NCBI GenBank assembly: GCA_021781415.1
Contig: JAJXWW010000221.1
Location: 21,957-85,956, forward strand
Source: Planctomycetota bacterium
Lineage (GTDB): Bacteria > Planctomycetota > Planctomycetia > Gemmatales > Gemmataceae
Length of the DNA stretch: 64,000 nucleotides
Direction of reading: 5' to 3'
Both the position numbers and the translations under genes were made by a program. The stretch's first letter is position 1. Every line of letters starts with the position of its first letter. Shown here one piece after another: positions 54,468 to 63,084 of this stretch. The notes beneath the pieces were generated by a model. It saw nothing but the letters and a program-made list of their open reading frames with translations, ran no database searches and was not told the DNA's origin.

Positions 54468-54647
54468 ATGGTGTATCGTTTCGGTCGTTTGTTGCAAATT
54501 CTGGCGATGATCCTTTTGCCGCTGGCTGTCGTCGGCAATCTCTCCCCCGAACGCCCGTTGACATTGGGCCAATCGCTGACGCTCTCGACCATCGGCGTCA
54601 TTGTTTTCCTTCTCGGCTATCTTCTTCAGCAGACCGGCAAGAAGTGA
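54468..54647 (+). CDS. Small two-helix membrane protein, 59 residues
   Basis: The frame starts at ATG 54468 (or the adjacent GTG 54471, which is better spaced from AGGAG at 54461-54465). It encodes a first helix LLQILAMILLPLAVVGNL, a short polar turn with SPERPLTLGQ and a second helix STIGVIVFLLGYLLQ ending QTGKK. The regular hydrophobic pattern and ribosome-binding site make it a credible gene despite its size. It overlaps the 3' end of the convergent cutC gene by 50 bp. The family is not named; I believe similar small proteins occur in planctomycetes but could not check. Confidence 0.7.
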   Translation: MVYRFGRLLQILAMILLPLAVVGNLSPERPLTLGQSLTLSTIGVIVFLLGYLLQQTGKK

Positions 54648-55386
54648 GGATCGCGCGCAGCGCGCGGACGGCTTCGACATCGGTGGTGTCGTAGCAATCT
54701 TCACCGCTTCCCGCAGTTGCTCCAAACGAGACATGCTTTCGAGCTGCCGTGGAGGAATCGAGCCGTCGATGGCGCAGCGAAGCGTGGACCTGCGTGCATC
54801 CGGTGCGCGTCACGACATCGGTGACGGTGAAGCGATTGATGCCCGCGGCAGGCAGAATCTCGATGCGTCCCGCCGCGCGGCGTATCAACTCGGCGAGGGT
54901 TCTGGTACCGTTGTAGGCGCTTGTCTCTTGTCCGCTGGTCAAAATGCGAGATACGCCGAGATCGATCAGTTGCTCTAACGCGGCGAACGGATCGGGCGTC
55001 ACGTCGAAGGCCCGATGAAAGACGACGGGTTTCCCTTGGGCGCGACGGATGAGTTCGCGACAACGCGGGAGATCGACACGTCCGCTTTCGGTTAGAATCC
55101 CGAAAACAACACCATCGACGCCGTGCGAGAGCATTAGGTCGAGGTCGCGCCGCATGACGCGGTAGTCGGCCTCGCCATAGCAAAAGCCGCCGGGCCGCGG
55201 GCGGATCATCGCGTAGAGCGGCAGGGGCACGGCTTGTTTCACTTCAAGCAGTAAGCCCAACGAAGGCGTCAAGCCGCCGAGGGCAAGGGCGGAGTTCAGC
55301 TCCAGACGATCCGCGCCGCCTTCTCGGGCAGCCAGAGCATCCTCAGCCGAGGCGATGGGTATTTCCAATAAGATCGTATCGCCCAT
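54598..55386 (-). CDS. cutC: Copper homeostasis protein CutC
   Basis: The 262-residue TIM-barrel protein starts LLEIPIASAEDALAA, then GGADRLELNSALALGGLTPS, AMIRPRPGGFCY, DGVVFGILTESGRVD, VVFHRAFDVT, LTSGQETSAYNG, ILPAAGIN and HASLR, all in the order of CutC. The ATG at 55386 lies one base after the phosphatase stop. The role in copper handling is debated in the literature; the nearby copper oxidase genes are on the same strand but a separate unit. The C-terminus is overlapped by the small membrane gene on the other strand. Confidence 0.92.
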   Translation of the reverse strand: MGDTILLEIPIASAEDALAAREGGADRLELNSALALGGLTPSLGLLLEVKQAVPLPLYAMIRPRPGGFCYGEADYRVMRRDLDLMLSHGVDGVVFGILTESGRVDLPRCRELIRRAQGKPVVFHRAFDVTPDPFAALEQLIDLGVSRILTSGQETSAYNGTRTLAELIRRAAGRIEILPAAGINRFTVTDVVTRTGCTQVHASLRHRRLDSSTAARKHVSFGATAGSGEDCYDTTDVEAVRALRAILTSCRSAEEDSREGKQ

Positions 55387-55387
55387 G

Positions 55388-56119
55388 TTATTCCGTCCAC
55401 TCCTCGCATTGATCCAACCAACCCATGCGTGCCTCGCCCAACTCGTTCGCTTGCCAGAGACGGCCCGATAGCACATCGAGACACGTCAGCCAACCTTCGT
55501 TGTGAGCTCCGGTGTCGATGCAAATGTTCGTTTCCAGGTCGAGCGGTAGTCCGCGTTTTTGCATGGTATGGCCGCAGACCACGATCTTTCCGGAGACGTG
55601 CGGGCACGGTTCGGTCAACTTCTCCCAATAGAGCATCGAATCCGGCTGCTCGTGAAGCGGCAAATCGGGATAGATATTGGCGTGGACGAAGATGTGTTTG
55701 TCCGATTCGTGCCACGGCTTGCAATCTTCTCCGAGAAACTTCCAGTGGCGTACCGGGATCTTCTCAAACAATTCCTCGTGGTCGTTGAACCAATCGTCGG
55801 CTTGGGCATACGCCTCAATCCTCTCGAGGGGAATCCCGTAGGAGGCGAGAGTCTGTTTGCCACCACAGGCCAACCAACCGCGCATCCGTCGCGTCCGGGC
55901 TTCGAGCATCATGATTTCGTGATTGCCCCGCAGCGGGACGAGTTGCCCCGCCTCGTGCAATGCGATGACCCGATCGAGAACGCCGCGCGAATCGGGACCG
56001 CGATCGACGTAATCTCCGAGGGTAACAATTTGGTCGTCGGATTGAGGCGATACGGCGTCGAGCAGCGTCGTCAAGGATCGCAAGCAGCCGTGAATGTCGC
56101 CGATGGCCAAGAGCCGCAT
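55388..56119 (-). CDS. Serine/threonine-type metallophosphatase
   Basis: The 243-residue protein has the PPP-family metal and catalytic motifs in order: GDIHGC near residue 8, GDYVDRGPDSRG near 36, RGNHEIMML near 66, a later HANIYPDL and CGHTMQKRG. It is of the short bacterial PP1-like/ApaH-like type that acts on phosphoprotein or dinucleotide substrates. The ATG at 56119 has GGAGGG 5 bases upstream. It lies one base after psuG and one base before cutC, in a compact three-gene operon. Confidence 0.9.
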   Translation of the reverse strand: MRLLAIGDIHGCLRSLTTLLDAVSPQSDDQIVTLGDYVDRGPDSRGVLDRVIALHEAGQLVPLRGNHEIMMLEARTRRMRGWLACGGKQTLASYGIPLERIEAYAQADDWFNDHEELFEKIPVRHWKFLGEDCKPWHESDKHIFVHANIYPDLPLHEQPDSMLYWEKLTEPCPHVSGKIVVCGHTMQKRGLPLDLETNICIDTGAHNEGWLTCLDVLSGRLWQANELGEARMGWLDQCEEWTE

Positions 56120-56120
56120 A

Positions 56121-57035
56121 TTACCCTCCCGAAGTAAGGAAGCAGGCAATCCGCGTTGCCAACCGAGCATTGGCTTCGATCAGAGTTCGATTCGCTTTCA
56201 ACGTGCGTCCTTCGGTCAATTCGGCCAGACGCGCCAACAGATACGGCGTCAGCGCGGGACCGCGCACACCCTCGGCTGTCGCTCGACTCTCGGCCCGCAC
56301 GAGGGCGGTGTGAAACTCGTTCGGTTCCAAGGCCATCTCGAGCGGCAACGGCTGCGCCAAGACCACCCCCGCGCCGCCCAATCTCCAGTGTGCATCGAGC
56401 AGAGCTGCCGCTTCTTGCGGCGAATCGACACGGGAACCGACCGGCAAACCACTCGATGCCAACAGAAACGCTGGGAATTCATCCGTGCCGTAGCCGACGA
56501 CCGGCACGCTCATCGTCTCCAACATTTCGAGCGTGGCCGCCAGATCGAGAATTCCTTTGGCCCCCGCACAAACGACGGCGACGGGAGTGCGCGCCAATTC
56601 CATCAGGTCGGCAGAGATGTCCAAGTGGTTTGCATATCCTCGATGAACGCCTCCGATTCCGCCGGTGGCAAAGACGCGCAGGCCGGCACGATGGGCCAAC
56701 AACATCGTCGCCGCCACCGTCGTCGCCGCGAACGCCTTTTGCACGAATGCGGCGGCGAGGTCGCGGCTGCTGGCCTTGCGCACGTTTGGCCGGCGCGCCA
56801 GATGTTCCAACTGATCCTCGTTCAATCCGATGGCGGGACGTCCTTCCCATACTGCAATGGTTGCCGGTATCGCGCCTTCGTCGCGAATGGCCTTCTCCGC
56901 CGCGCGCGCCGTCTCCCAATTCTCCGGCCAAGGCAAACCGTGTGCGATCAACGTCGATTCCAGCGCGACGACCGGACGCCGCTCGGCCAGGGCGGCGGCC
57001 ACATCGGGTCGAATGTCCCATTGGAAGTCGGTCAC
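56121..57035 (-). CDS. psuG: Pseudouridine-5'-phosphate glycosidase
   Basis: The 304-residue enzyme, close to the usual ~310, splits pseudouridine 5'-phosphate into uracil and ribose 5-phosphate. The GTG at 57035 has GAGGAG 8 bases upstream; the longer open frame has no site. Diagnostic segments are VVALESTLIAHGLPWPEN, AIPATIAVWEG, KASSRDLAAAF, the TTVAATMLLAHRAGLRVFATGGIGGVH region (written in parts in the protein), VVCAGAKGILDL and TPYLLARLAELTEG. No psuK kinase is adjacent; a phosphatase and cutC follow instead. Confidence 0.93.
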   Translation of the reverse strand: MTDFQWDIRPDVAAALAERRPVVALESTLIAHGLPWPENWETARAAEKAIRDEGAIPATIAVWEGRPAIGLNEDQLEHLARRPNVRKASSRDLAAAFVQKAFAATTVAATMLLAHRAGLRVFATGGIGGVHRGYANHLDISADLMELARTPVAVVCAGAKGILDLAATLEMLETMSVPVVGYGTDEFPAFLLASSGLPVGSRVDSPQEAAALLDAHWRLGGAGVVLAQPLPLEMALEPNEFHTALVRAESRATAEGVRGPALTPYLLARLAELTEGRTLKANRTLIEANARLATRIACFLTSGG

Positions 57036-57213
57036 AAATAGAACTCCTCGCGCTACGACTTGGTCCGCTGATTCATCATACCGCGCGAATCGCACCTCGT
57101 GGGAGAGCCAGCGCAACCGCGAACCGGGACGGCGAGGACAGGGTACGGCTTGACATCTCCCGCGCGACTGAGATATACGCCTTTGCCGTTTCTCGTGCGG
57201 CGGAGGGGTTTGC

Positions 57214-57684
57214 ATGGACCATAACAGCATCTCGGCGCGGCGAACGCTCCGCTTCGCAGTTCCGTTCGTGGCAGCATGCTTGTGCGGTTGTTTGGCCGTT
57301 CGCATCGTCGAGGACAAGCCCGATGGCGGGGTCGTCGTCATGCCTAACAACAGCAATCAATGGCCGACCTACTATCGCAATCGCGCCGAATATCTGATGA
57401 AGGAGAAATGCCCCGATGGCTACGTCGTCGTGAAGGAAGAAGAGTTCGTCGACAATCCCTTGGCGAACGACGGACGCAAACCCTACGAGCATTTCGAATA
57501 CAGCGGCGGCTACGAACGCATCACCAAATACGATCGAAAGTCGTATCGCATCGTCTTTCGTCGCGGGGCGGCGTCCGACAAAACCGCTCCGCCCAAAAAA
57601 AAGCAAGAGGGGGCGACGAAGCAGGAAGACTCGCTCCCCAACGAGTTACCTCCACCGCGCCGATTGCCTCCGCCCCCTCCGTAA
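57214..57684 (+). CDS. Lipoprotein of unknown function with proline-rich tail
   Basis: The ATG at 57214 follows GGAGGGG at 6 bases. The 156-residue product has a lipoprotein signal ending in ACLCGC near residue 26. A compact domain follows (NNSNQWPTYYRNRAEYLMKEKCPDG ... GGYERITKYDRKSYRIVF, given in parts), then a Lys/Pro-rich low-complexity tail ending in PPPPP. It is probably surface anchored. The family is unrecognised. It converges with the desaturase-like gene, with 12 bp between stops. Confidence 0.75.
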   Translation: MDHNSISARRTLRFAVPFVAACLCGCLAVRIVEDKPDGGVVVMPNNSNQWPTYYRNRAEYLMKEKCPDGYVVVKEEEFVDNPLANDGRKPYEHFEYSGGYERITKYDRKSYRIVFRRGAASDKTAPPKKKQEGATKQEDSLPNELPPPRRLPPPPP

Positions 57685-57696
57685 CCGAGCGAACAC

Positions 57697-58515
57697 CTAC
57701 AGAGGGGCGGATTTCTTGCTGGGGAGGCGGGTGCGCATCTCCGATCGTTCGATTCCCAATTCCTGAAGCAGAGGGACGTAGACATCTTTGAAGTAGGCTT
57801 CGTCGTCAAAGATCTTCAGTTCTTTAATGCGCGTCATGCGCTGTTTCCCGTCGGCGAGCGCGTGGATGGCGGGCATGGAGAAGTGGTTCATCACCCGGCG
57901 GAGTTGTTCCAGGGTGCTGTCGCGGTCGAGTTCCAGATAGAGCCGCACCGCACCCATGAAGAAGCTGTGGTGCATCTGTTCGTCGACGGCAAGCAACATC
58001 AACAGCTTCTCCAACGCCGGATCGCCCCCGGCTTCTTGAATGCGCCGTCGCAGATTGCGATAGTTCAACGCGGTGGCACGCTCTTGAACCATCGTGTAGC
58101 CGAGCATCGCCACCACGTTATCGTGTGGCATATTCCACGGATGCGCGTAGATGTCGTTATCGAGATCGGCCATGCGCTCTTCGTTGCGATGGCCCGAACG
58201 CAGCAGCCAATCGTTGAGGGCCATCGAATGCTTCGATTCTTCGTAGCCCCAGTTGGCGTAGAACCAAGTGCGGGCGCGACTCGGACGCGACCACGGAATG
58301 GCGTGGAGGAGATAATCGGGCAGATACAACTCGACGGCACAGAATGATTCGACGACATCGGCAACGGCCGGCGAGAGATTCTTATTGCACTGCTCCCACG
58401 GAATGTCGTCCTCAATGGACCAACGGCGTCGCTTCTCGGCTAGGTTGAAGAAATTACGGAATAACTTCCACATGGCCGGTTCGAGAAGCGGATCGTCCGA
58501 TCGCGCGTGTTCCAT
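57697..58515 (-). CDS. Acyl-ACP desaturase-like ferritin-fold diiron protein
   Basis: The 272-residue helical protein carries two carboxylate-His motifs typical of the diiron desaturase family: EESKH near residue 100 and DEQMH near 180, with extra Glu residues (ESFCAVELY, MVQERATAL) that supply the remaining iron ligands. WGYEESKHSMALNDWLLRSG closely follows plant and actinobacterial soluble acyl-ACP desaturases, which insert a double bond in acyl chains. The function is inferred from family resemblance. The start at 58515 is preceded by GGGGA. It lies 172 bp after the WD40 gene on the same strand. Confidence 0.82.
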   Translation of the reverse strand: MEHARSDDPLLEPAMWKLFRNFFNLAEKRRRWSIEDDIPWEQCNKNLSPAVADVVESFCAVELYLPDYLLHAIPWSRPSRARTWFYANWGYEESKHSMALNDWLLRSGHRNEERMADLDNDIYAHPWNMPHDNVVAMLGYTMVQERATALNYRNLRRRIQEAGGDPALEKLLMLLAVDEQMHHSFFMGAVRLYLELDRDSTLEQLRRVMNHFSMPAIHALADGKQRMTRIKELKIFDDEAYFKDVYVPLLQELGIERSEMRTRLPSKKSAPL

Positions 58516-58687
58516 CTTCGTTTCCCCACCATAAACGGTTCAAGGCTATCTCTTTCGCATCTTAATTCTATGAAAACGAGTGTCTCCGTGAGAGAGTAAG
58601 ACGTTTGCCTTCCGGCAATCGCTATACCAAAAGCAAAATCGAGTCGGCGAACACTGAGGCAAAGTTCCTTTTCTCTGAGACGCGCAT

Positions 58688-61189
58688 TCAAGGTTCGACG
58701 GCAGGGTGTGTGGTGAGCCGCGCCAGCGCCGCCTTGGCCTCTTGCGTCAACCGTGCGTCGGCGAGCCCGCCCGCCAGCGTTTCCAAGTATTTCCTCGCCT
58801 CCGGCGTGCCGATGTACTCCAACACCTGAATCGCGCGCAAGACCCGCAAGCGCTCGGTGGATGCCGACGGCTCCAGCTTGGCGAGGATCTGTTGGATGCG
58901 GCGACGTACTTCCAGAGTGGGCCGTTCCGTCAGTTTCTTCCGCAATGCCGGCGCGGCGGCATCGACGAGTTGTTCCAGCTCCTCGGTCGCCTTGAGTCGC
59001 GTCTCGAAGGCGTCGGCATCCAGATCGCGGAGCAAGCGTTCGAGGCGAGCGGATGGCACCGCCTCAATCGGCTTGACGCGCTGGCGAAAGAGAGCCACCG
59101 TTTGCTCCGGATCGGCGACGAGATCCCAAATGGCGCGCGTGGCTTTTAGAGCGACAAAGCTGGCCAGTTCCTTCCAGCGTTGTTCCATCTCCGAGGACTT
59201 CCAGCGCGCGGGAAGCAAACGCCCGTCCTTCGAGCGCCCCGTCACATCCCAGAGCAGGATCGTGGAATCGGCACCGCCGGAGGCGAGGGTTCGCCCATCG
59301 GGGGCGAACGCGACAGCCATCGCGCCGGAGATGTGTCCCGACCAACCGTAGACTTCCTGACCCGTCATTACCTCCCAAACGTGGACTTTTTGGTCGTAGT
59401 CCGCTCCCGCGCCGGCCAACCATTTGCCATCGAACGAGAACGCCAACCCGTTCGCGCTGGCCGCGACCGACAATCGACGAAGTTCGTGGCCCGTGTCCAC
59501 GTCCCACAGATGCGTCGGTCCATTCCAATGGGCGGATGCCAGCACGCGGCCATCCGGCGAGAACAGGAGATGATCCACGGGATGCACGCTGGAATACGTC
59601 GCTCCTTGCTTTCCCGTGGCCACATCCCAGGCGACGATGGTTGCAGTGCCGTTCGCGGATTCGCCCCCCACGGCAATCCGATTGCCGTCCGGCGACAAGG
59701 CCACGCACGAGATCCTGCTCGGAAACCCCTTATAGCGCCGAAGTTCCTTCCCGCCGGCCGCATCCCAAACGATTGCAATACGTTCCTTCGTGCCGGCGAA
59801 GGCCAACAGCGTTCCGTCCGCCGAGAAGCTCAACGACGGGAAGACGCGCCCTCGCTGTTGGTCGTCCTTAAATGTGCCGAGTGAATGCCGTTCTTTGTTC
59901 GTCGCCACATCCCAAAGTCGAACCACATCGTCCTTGTACGCCCAGGTAGCCGCCGTGTTTCCAGACGGCGCGATTGTGCAGCCACTTCCGAAGGTCGCCC
60001 AGACCGGACGTCCGAATTGCACCTGATGTCGTTTGCCCAAAAAATCCCAGCGCGCGGACAGCCCATCGCGTTCGATTGACAGCACGTTTCGACCATCGGA
60101 CGAAAAGGCGAGGCGATCGACGGGGCTATGATGTCCTTCCGTGGCGTTCTTCTCTTTGCCGGTGGCGACGTCCCACAACTGAGGTCCGCTACCCCAAACC
60201 GTTCCCGAAAGCAAAGTTGCGCCGTTCGGCGTGAAATCGAGAGTCGTCAAACGAATTTGGTGCGCGCGCCAGTGACGAATCTCCGCGCCGGTCTTCGCAT
60301 CCCACAAGGCGATAGTTCCGTCGCCGTGTCCGGAGGCCAACGTCTTTCCGTCGCGCGTCGCGGCGACCGTTATCACCGTATCGTGCTTGCCGTCCACAAC
60401 GCGCTGACTCTTCCTCCCCTTGACATCCCAGAAGCGGATCGAGGATTCATTGCTCGCCGAAACCAGCGTATTCGAGTCGGCACAAAAAACGACAGAGGTT
60501 ATCTCTTTTTCGTGTCCCATGAACTTGCCGCGCTCTTCGCCGCCGCTCGCATCCCAAAGGTGGACAATCTTGTCCTCGCCTCCGGTGGCAAGCCATTTCC
60601 CATCGGGCGAGAAGGCGAGACAGCGCGTCGAGGGTTCCGTCTTATCGAAGCGCTTGCGCGTCTTCGCCGACTCATCCACATCCCATACCCCGAAGCCGCC
60701 GTTATAGCGTGCCACGGCGACTCCCTTGCCGTCCGGCGCGAACGCCACGGCGGCCAGGCCGACCGGAGCGCCGTCGAGCGGACCCAGGCGTTTCCCCGTC
60801 GCCATCTCGAACAACGTCGGCAGCCCCTTGTCCTGAGCCAGCAGTAGCTTGCCGTTGGGCGAGAAGGCGACGGTGTGGACATGAGTCGCTTGGCCGATGC
60901 GTTGCAATAGCTTGCCGGTGGCCGCGTCCCAAAGACAGAGACCGTGGCCGGCGGCGGCGCAGGCGATCGTCTTGCCGTCGGGAGAATAGACCGCGCGATA
61001 GAGAAAATAGCCTTGGCGAAGACGAACGGTCCCCAGCCGCGCCCACGATCCTTCCGGCAGTGCGTCGCCGAAGCGATCCGTGAGGTTCGCTGGCTCATTC
61101 GTTTGCGGAGATGCGAAGATACCCGCGTCGAAGGCAAGACCCATCGTCAGAAAGAGTGCCAAGCTCACTTTCGCGTTCGTCATCGTCAT
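58688..61189 (-). CDS. Secreted WD40 repeat protein with C-terminal HEAT-like region
   Basis: The 833-residue protein has a signal peptide at residues 1-27 and GGGAGT before the ATG. Residues ~55-665 hold about thirteen WD40 units, seen as repeated AFSPDGKWLATGG and LWDxATGK motifs, enough for two seven-bladed propellers. The C-terminal ~150 residues are helical with two HEAT-like repeats (LDADAFETRLKATEEL, EYIGTPEARKYLETLA). Such WD40 proteins are abundant in planctomycetes and are probably periplasmic scaffolds; no catalytic domain is present. Confidence 0.9.
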   Translation of the reverse strand: MTMTNAKVSLALFLTMGLAFDAGIFASPQTNEPANLTDRFGDALPEGSWARLGTVRLRQGYFLYRAVYSPDGKTIACAAAGHGLCLWDAATGKLLQRIGQATHVHTVAFSPNGKLLLAQDKGLPTLFEMATGKRLGPLDGAPVGLAAVAFAPDGKGVAVARYNGGFGVWDVDESAKTRKRFDKTEPSTRCLAFSPDGKWLATGGEDKIVHLWDASGGEERGKFMGHEKEITSVVFCADSNTLVSASNESSIRFWDVKGRKSQRVVDGKHDTVITVAATRDGKTLASGHGDGTIALWDAKTGAEIRHWRAHQIRLTTLDFTPNGATLLSGTVWGSGPQLWDVATGKEKNATEGHHSPVDRLAFSSDGRNVLSIERDGLSARWDFLGKRHQVQFGRPVWATFGSGCTIAPSGNTAATWAYKDDVVRLWDVATNKERHSLGTFKDDQQRGRVFPSLSFSADGTLLAFAGTKERIAIVWDAAGGKELRRYKGFPSRISCVALSPDGNRIAVGGESANGTATIVAWDVATGKQGATYSSVHPVDHLLFSPDGRVLASAHWNGPTHLWDVDTGHELRRLSVAASANGLAFSFDGKWLAGAGADYDQKVHVWEVMTGQEVYGWSGHISGAMAVAFAPDGRTLASGGADSTILLWDVTGRSKDGRLLPARWKSSEMEQRWKELASFVALKATRAIWDLVADPEQTVALFRQRVKPIEAVPSARLERLLRDLDADAFETRLKATEELEQLVDAAAPALRKKLTERPTLEVRRRIQQILAKLEPSASTERLRVLRAIQVLEYIGTPEARKYLETLAGGLADARLTQEAKAALARLTTHPAVEP

Positions 61190-61443
61190 GTTCGTGACTC
61201 CCGTGCCCGCGAGATTCGACGGCCTACCCAGTCCGATGATACCAGATAGAAGGCCAACGCCATGCTTGCGGCACGAAGAAAAATGGCGGCAGAGGATCGG
61301 AGAGGAAAACCCTCCACGATCCAGCGTCGCAATCGGTCGTCAATTCCGCTTGCGTCGGCGCGGTGGTTAAGCATATGCTGAGAGCCAGCGACGCACCGCA
61401 CTCGCGCGGTAAAGGAGGGAGTCGCGGATCGGGAGGGATATCG

Positions 61444-61611
61444 ATGCCGAGTTTGAAACCATCGTCGGAGACGGAGCGGAGCGCCCCCAATGCCATTCTC
61501 GACCACATGCGGAGACGCATCGGTCGCGTCGGTCTGCTCGTCGGCTTCTTTTCGTCTCTCTTGGCCGCCGTCGTGATCTTTGTGATTTGCGCTTGCGCCA
61601 GCACGCGCTAG
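61444..61611 (+). CDS. Small single-pass membrane protein, 55 residues
   Basis: The ATG at 61444 follows GGGAGGG at 6 bases; the longer open frame 5' of it is rejected. The N-terminal half is polar and basic (DHMRRRIGRVG), followed by one helix LLVGFFSSLLAAVVIFVI and the end CACASTR. It lies 32 bp before the radical SAM gene in the same direction and may be in the same operon. Function unknown. Confidence 0.6.
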   Translation: MPSLKPSSETERSAPNAILDHMRRRIGRVGLLVGFFSSLLAAVVIFVICACASTR

Positions 61612-61643
61612 CGATCCGTCCGTCTTCGAGCCAACCTCACGAG

Positions 61644-63083
61644 ATGCCCGTCATGCAACTGCGCGATTACGTCTACCTCGGCACCACGCACAGCTTATGC
61701 CCCCATTGTCGTCGGCTGGTGGATGCCAAAATCATCGTCCGCGACGGCCGCGTCTTTTTTCGCAAACGCTGTCCCGAACACGGCCTCATCGAAGACCTCG
61801 TTTGCTCCGATGTCGCCTATTACGACCGTCACGAATTCAGCCAGCCCGCTCGCGCGCCCTTGGCCTATGGAACCCAGTCCGACAAAGGCTGTCCCTACGA
61901 TTGCGGACTGTGCCCCGAACACGAACAGCACACCTGCATCGCGCTGGTCGAGATAACCTCCAATTGCAACCTGAAATGTCCGATGTGTTTCGCCGAGTCG
62001 GGACCGGGCGGGAAGCACATCGACTTCGAGACCTATCGCCACATGGTCGATCGCTACGTCGAGTTGGAAGGCGTGGCCGACGTGCTGCAACTGTCCGGCG
62101 GCGAACCGACGCTGCATCCCGAACTGCTTCGCATGGTTCGCTATGCCTACGAGCAGCCGATTCAAGCGGTGATGATTAACACCAACGGCATCCGGCTCGC
62201 CCACGATGCCTCCCTGGTCGAACAACTCGCCCCCATGCGCGACCGCCTGGAGATATATTTGCAGTTCGACGGACTGAGCGAACGCACCTATTCGACCCTT
62301 CGCGGAGAGGAGTTGTTGCAAACGAAATTGGCGGCATTGGAGATGCTGCAACGGTACGATTTGCGCTGCACGCTCGTCTGTACCGTGGACCACAATACCA
62401 ATCTCCACGAAGTGGGCGAGGTGCTGCGTTTCGGCTTGAAACGATCGATCGTTCGCGGCGTCAGTTATCAACTGGCAACCTACTGTGGCCGACACCTCGA
62501 TCCGCGCGATCTCGACCGCCGCGCCACCATGCCCGACGTGGTGAAAGAACTGGTGGCGCAGACGGAGGGGTTGGTGGCCGAGACCGATTTCTACCCCCTG
62601 CCGTGCGCCCATCCGAACTGCCATTTGATGGCCTATCTCTATCGCGGCGGCGACAAACCAATACCCATCAATCGACTGATCGACATCCGCAAACACATGG
62701 ATTTGATCGCCAACAGTATCGTTTATACTCCCGCGCGCGCCCGGCAGATCGTGGCCAGCTATCTCGACAGCGCAGGTGGGTGCGGTTGTGGACCCAATGG
62801 CTGCGGCCCCGCCGATCCGTCACTCGATGAATTCGTCGTCAAGGCGCTCGCCGAGAAGATCAACGGCAGCGAGGTTTTCCGCATCACGCTGACCGCCTTT
62901 CTCGACGCGCACAATTTCGATACGCGCCGCGTGATGAAATGCTGTTTGGCCCATCTATTGCCAAGCGGCCACGTCGTACCCTTCTGCGCCTACAATACGC
63001 TGTATCGCGATGGCCATGTGCCGCTGCCTCCCTTGGCGGAGCCGACTCGCGCGAAAACGCATCGACTGACGATGGTAACGTGA
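61644..63083 (+). CDS. Radical SAM protein of the Tes (tetraether lipid synthase/MJ0619)-like family
   Basis: The 479-residue protein has the radical SAM cluster CNLKCPMC (Cys108, 112, 115) and a preceding Cys-rich section LCPHC, RCPEHG and GCPYDCGLCPEHEQHTC that would bind additional iron-sulfur clusters, the layout of archaeal Tes and its bacterial relatives. LQLSGGEPTLHPEL is the SAM-binding GGE motif. A Cys/Gly-rich stretch CGCGPNGCG lies near residue 380. Tes joins lipid tails through unactivated carbons; the bacterial substrate is unknown. The next gene, one base away, is Lgt-like, supporting a lipid substrate. The ATG at 61644 is chosen over 61653 without a decisive ribosome-binding site. 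Confidence 0.85.
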   Translation: MPVMQLRDYVYLGTTHSLCPHCRRLVDAKIIVRDGRVFFRKRCPEHGLIEDLVCSDVAYYDRHEFSQPARAPLAYGTQSDKGCPYDCGLCPEHEQHTCIALVEITSNCNLKCPMCFAESGPGGKHIDFETYRHMVDRYVELEGVADVLQLSGGEPTLHPELLRMVRYAYEQPIQAVMINTNGIRLAHDASLVEQLAPMRDRLEIYLQFDGLSERTYSTLRGEELLQTKLAALEMLQRYDLRCTLVCTVDHNTNLHEVGEVLRFGLKRSIVRGVSYQLATYCGRHLDPRDLDRRATMPDVVKELVAQTEGLVAETDFYPLPCAHPNCHLMAYLYRGGDKPIPINRLIDIRKHMDLIANSIVYTPARARQIVASYLDSAGGCGCGPNGCGPADPSLDEFVVKALAEKINGSEVFRITLTAFLDAHNFDTRRVMKCCLAHLLPSGHVVPFCAYNTLYRDGHVPLPPLAEPTRAKTHRLTMVT

Positions 63084-63084
63084 G

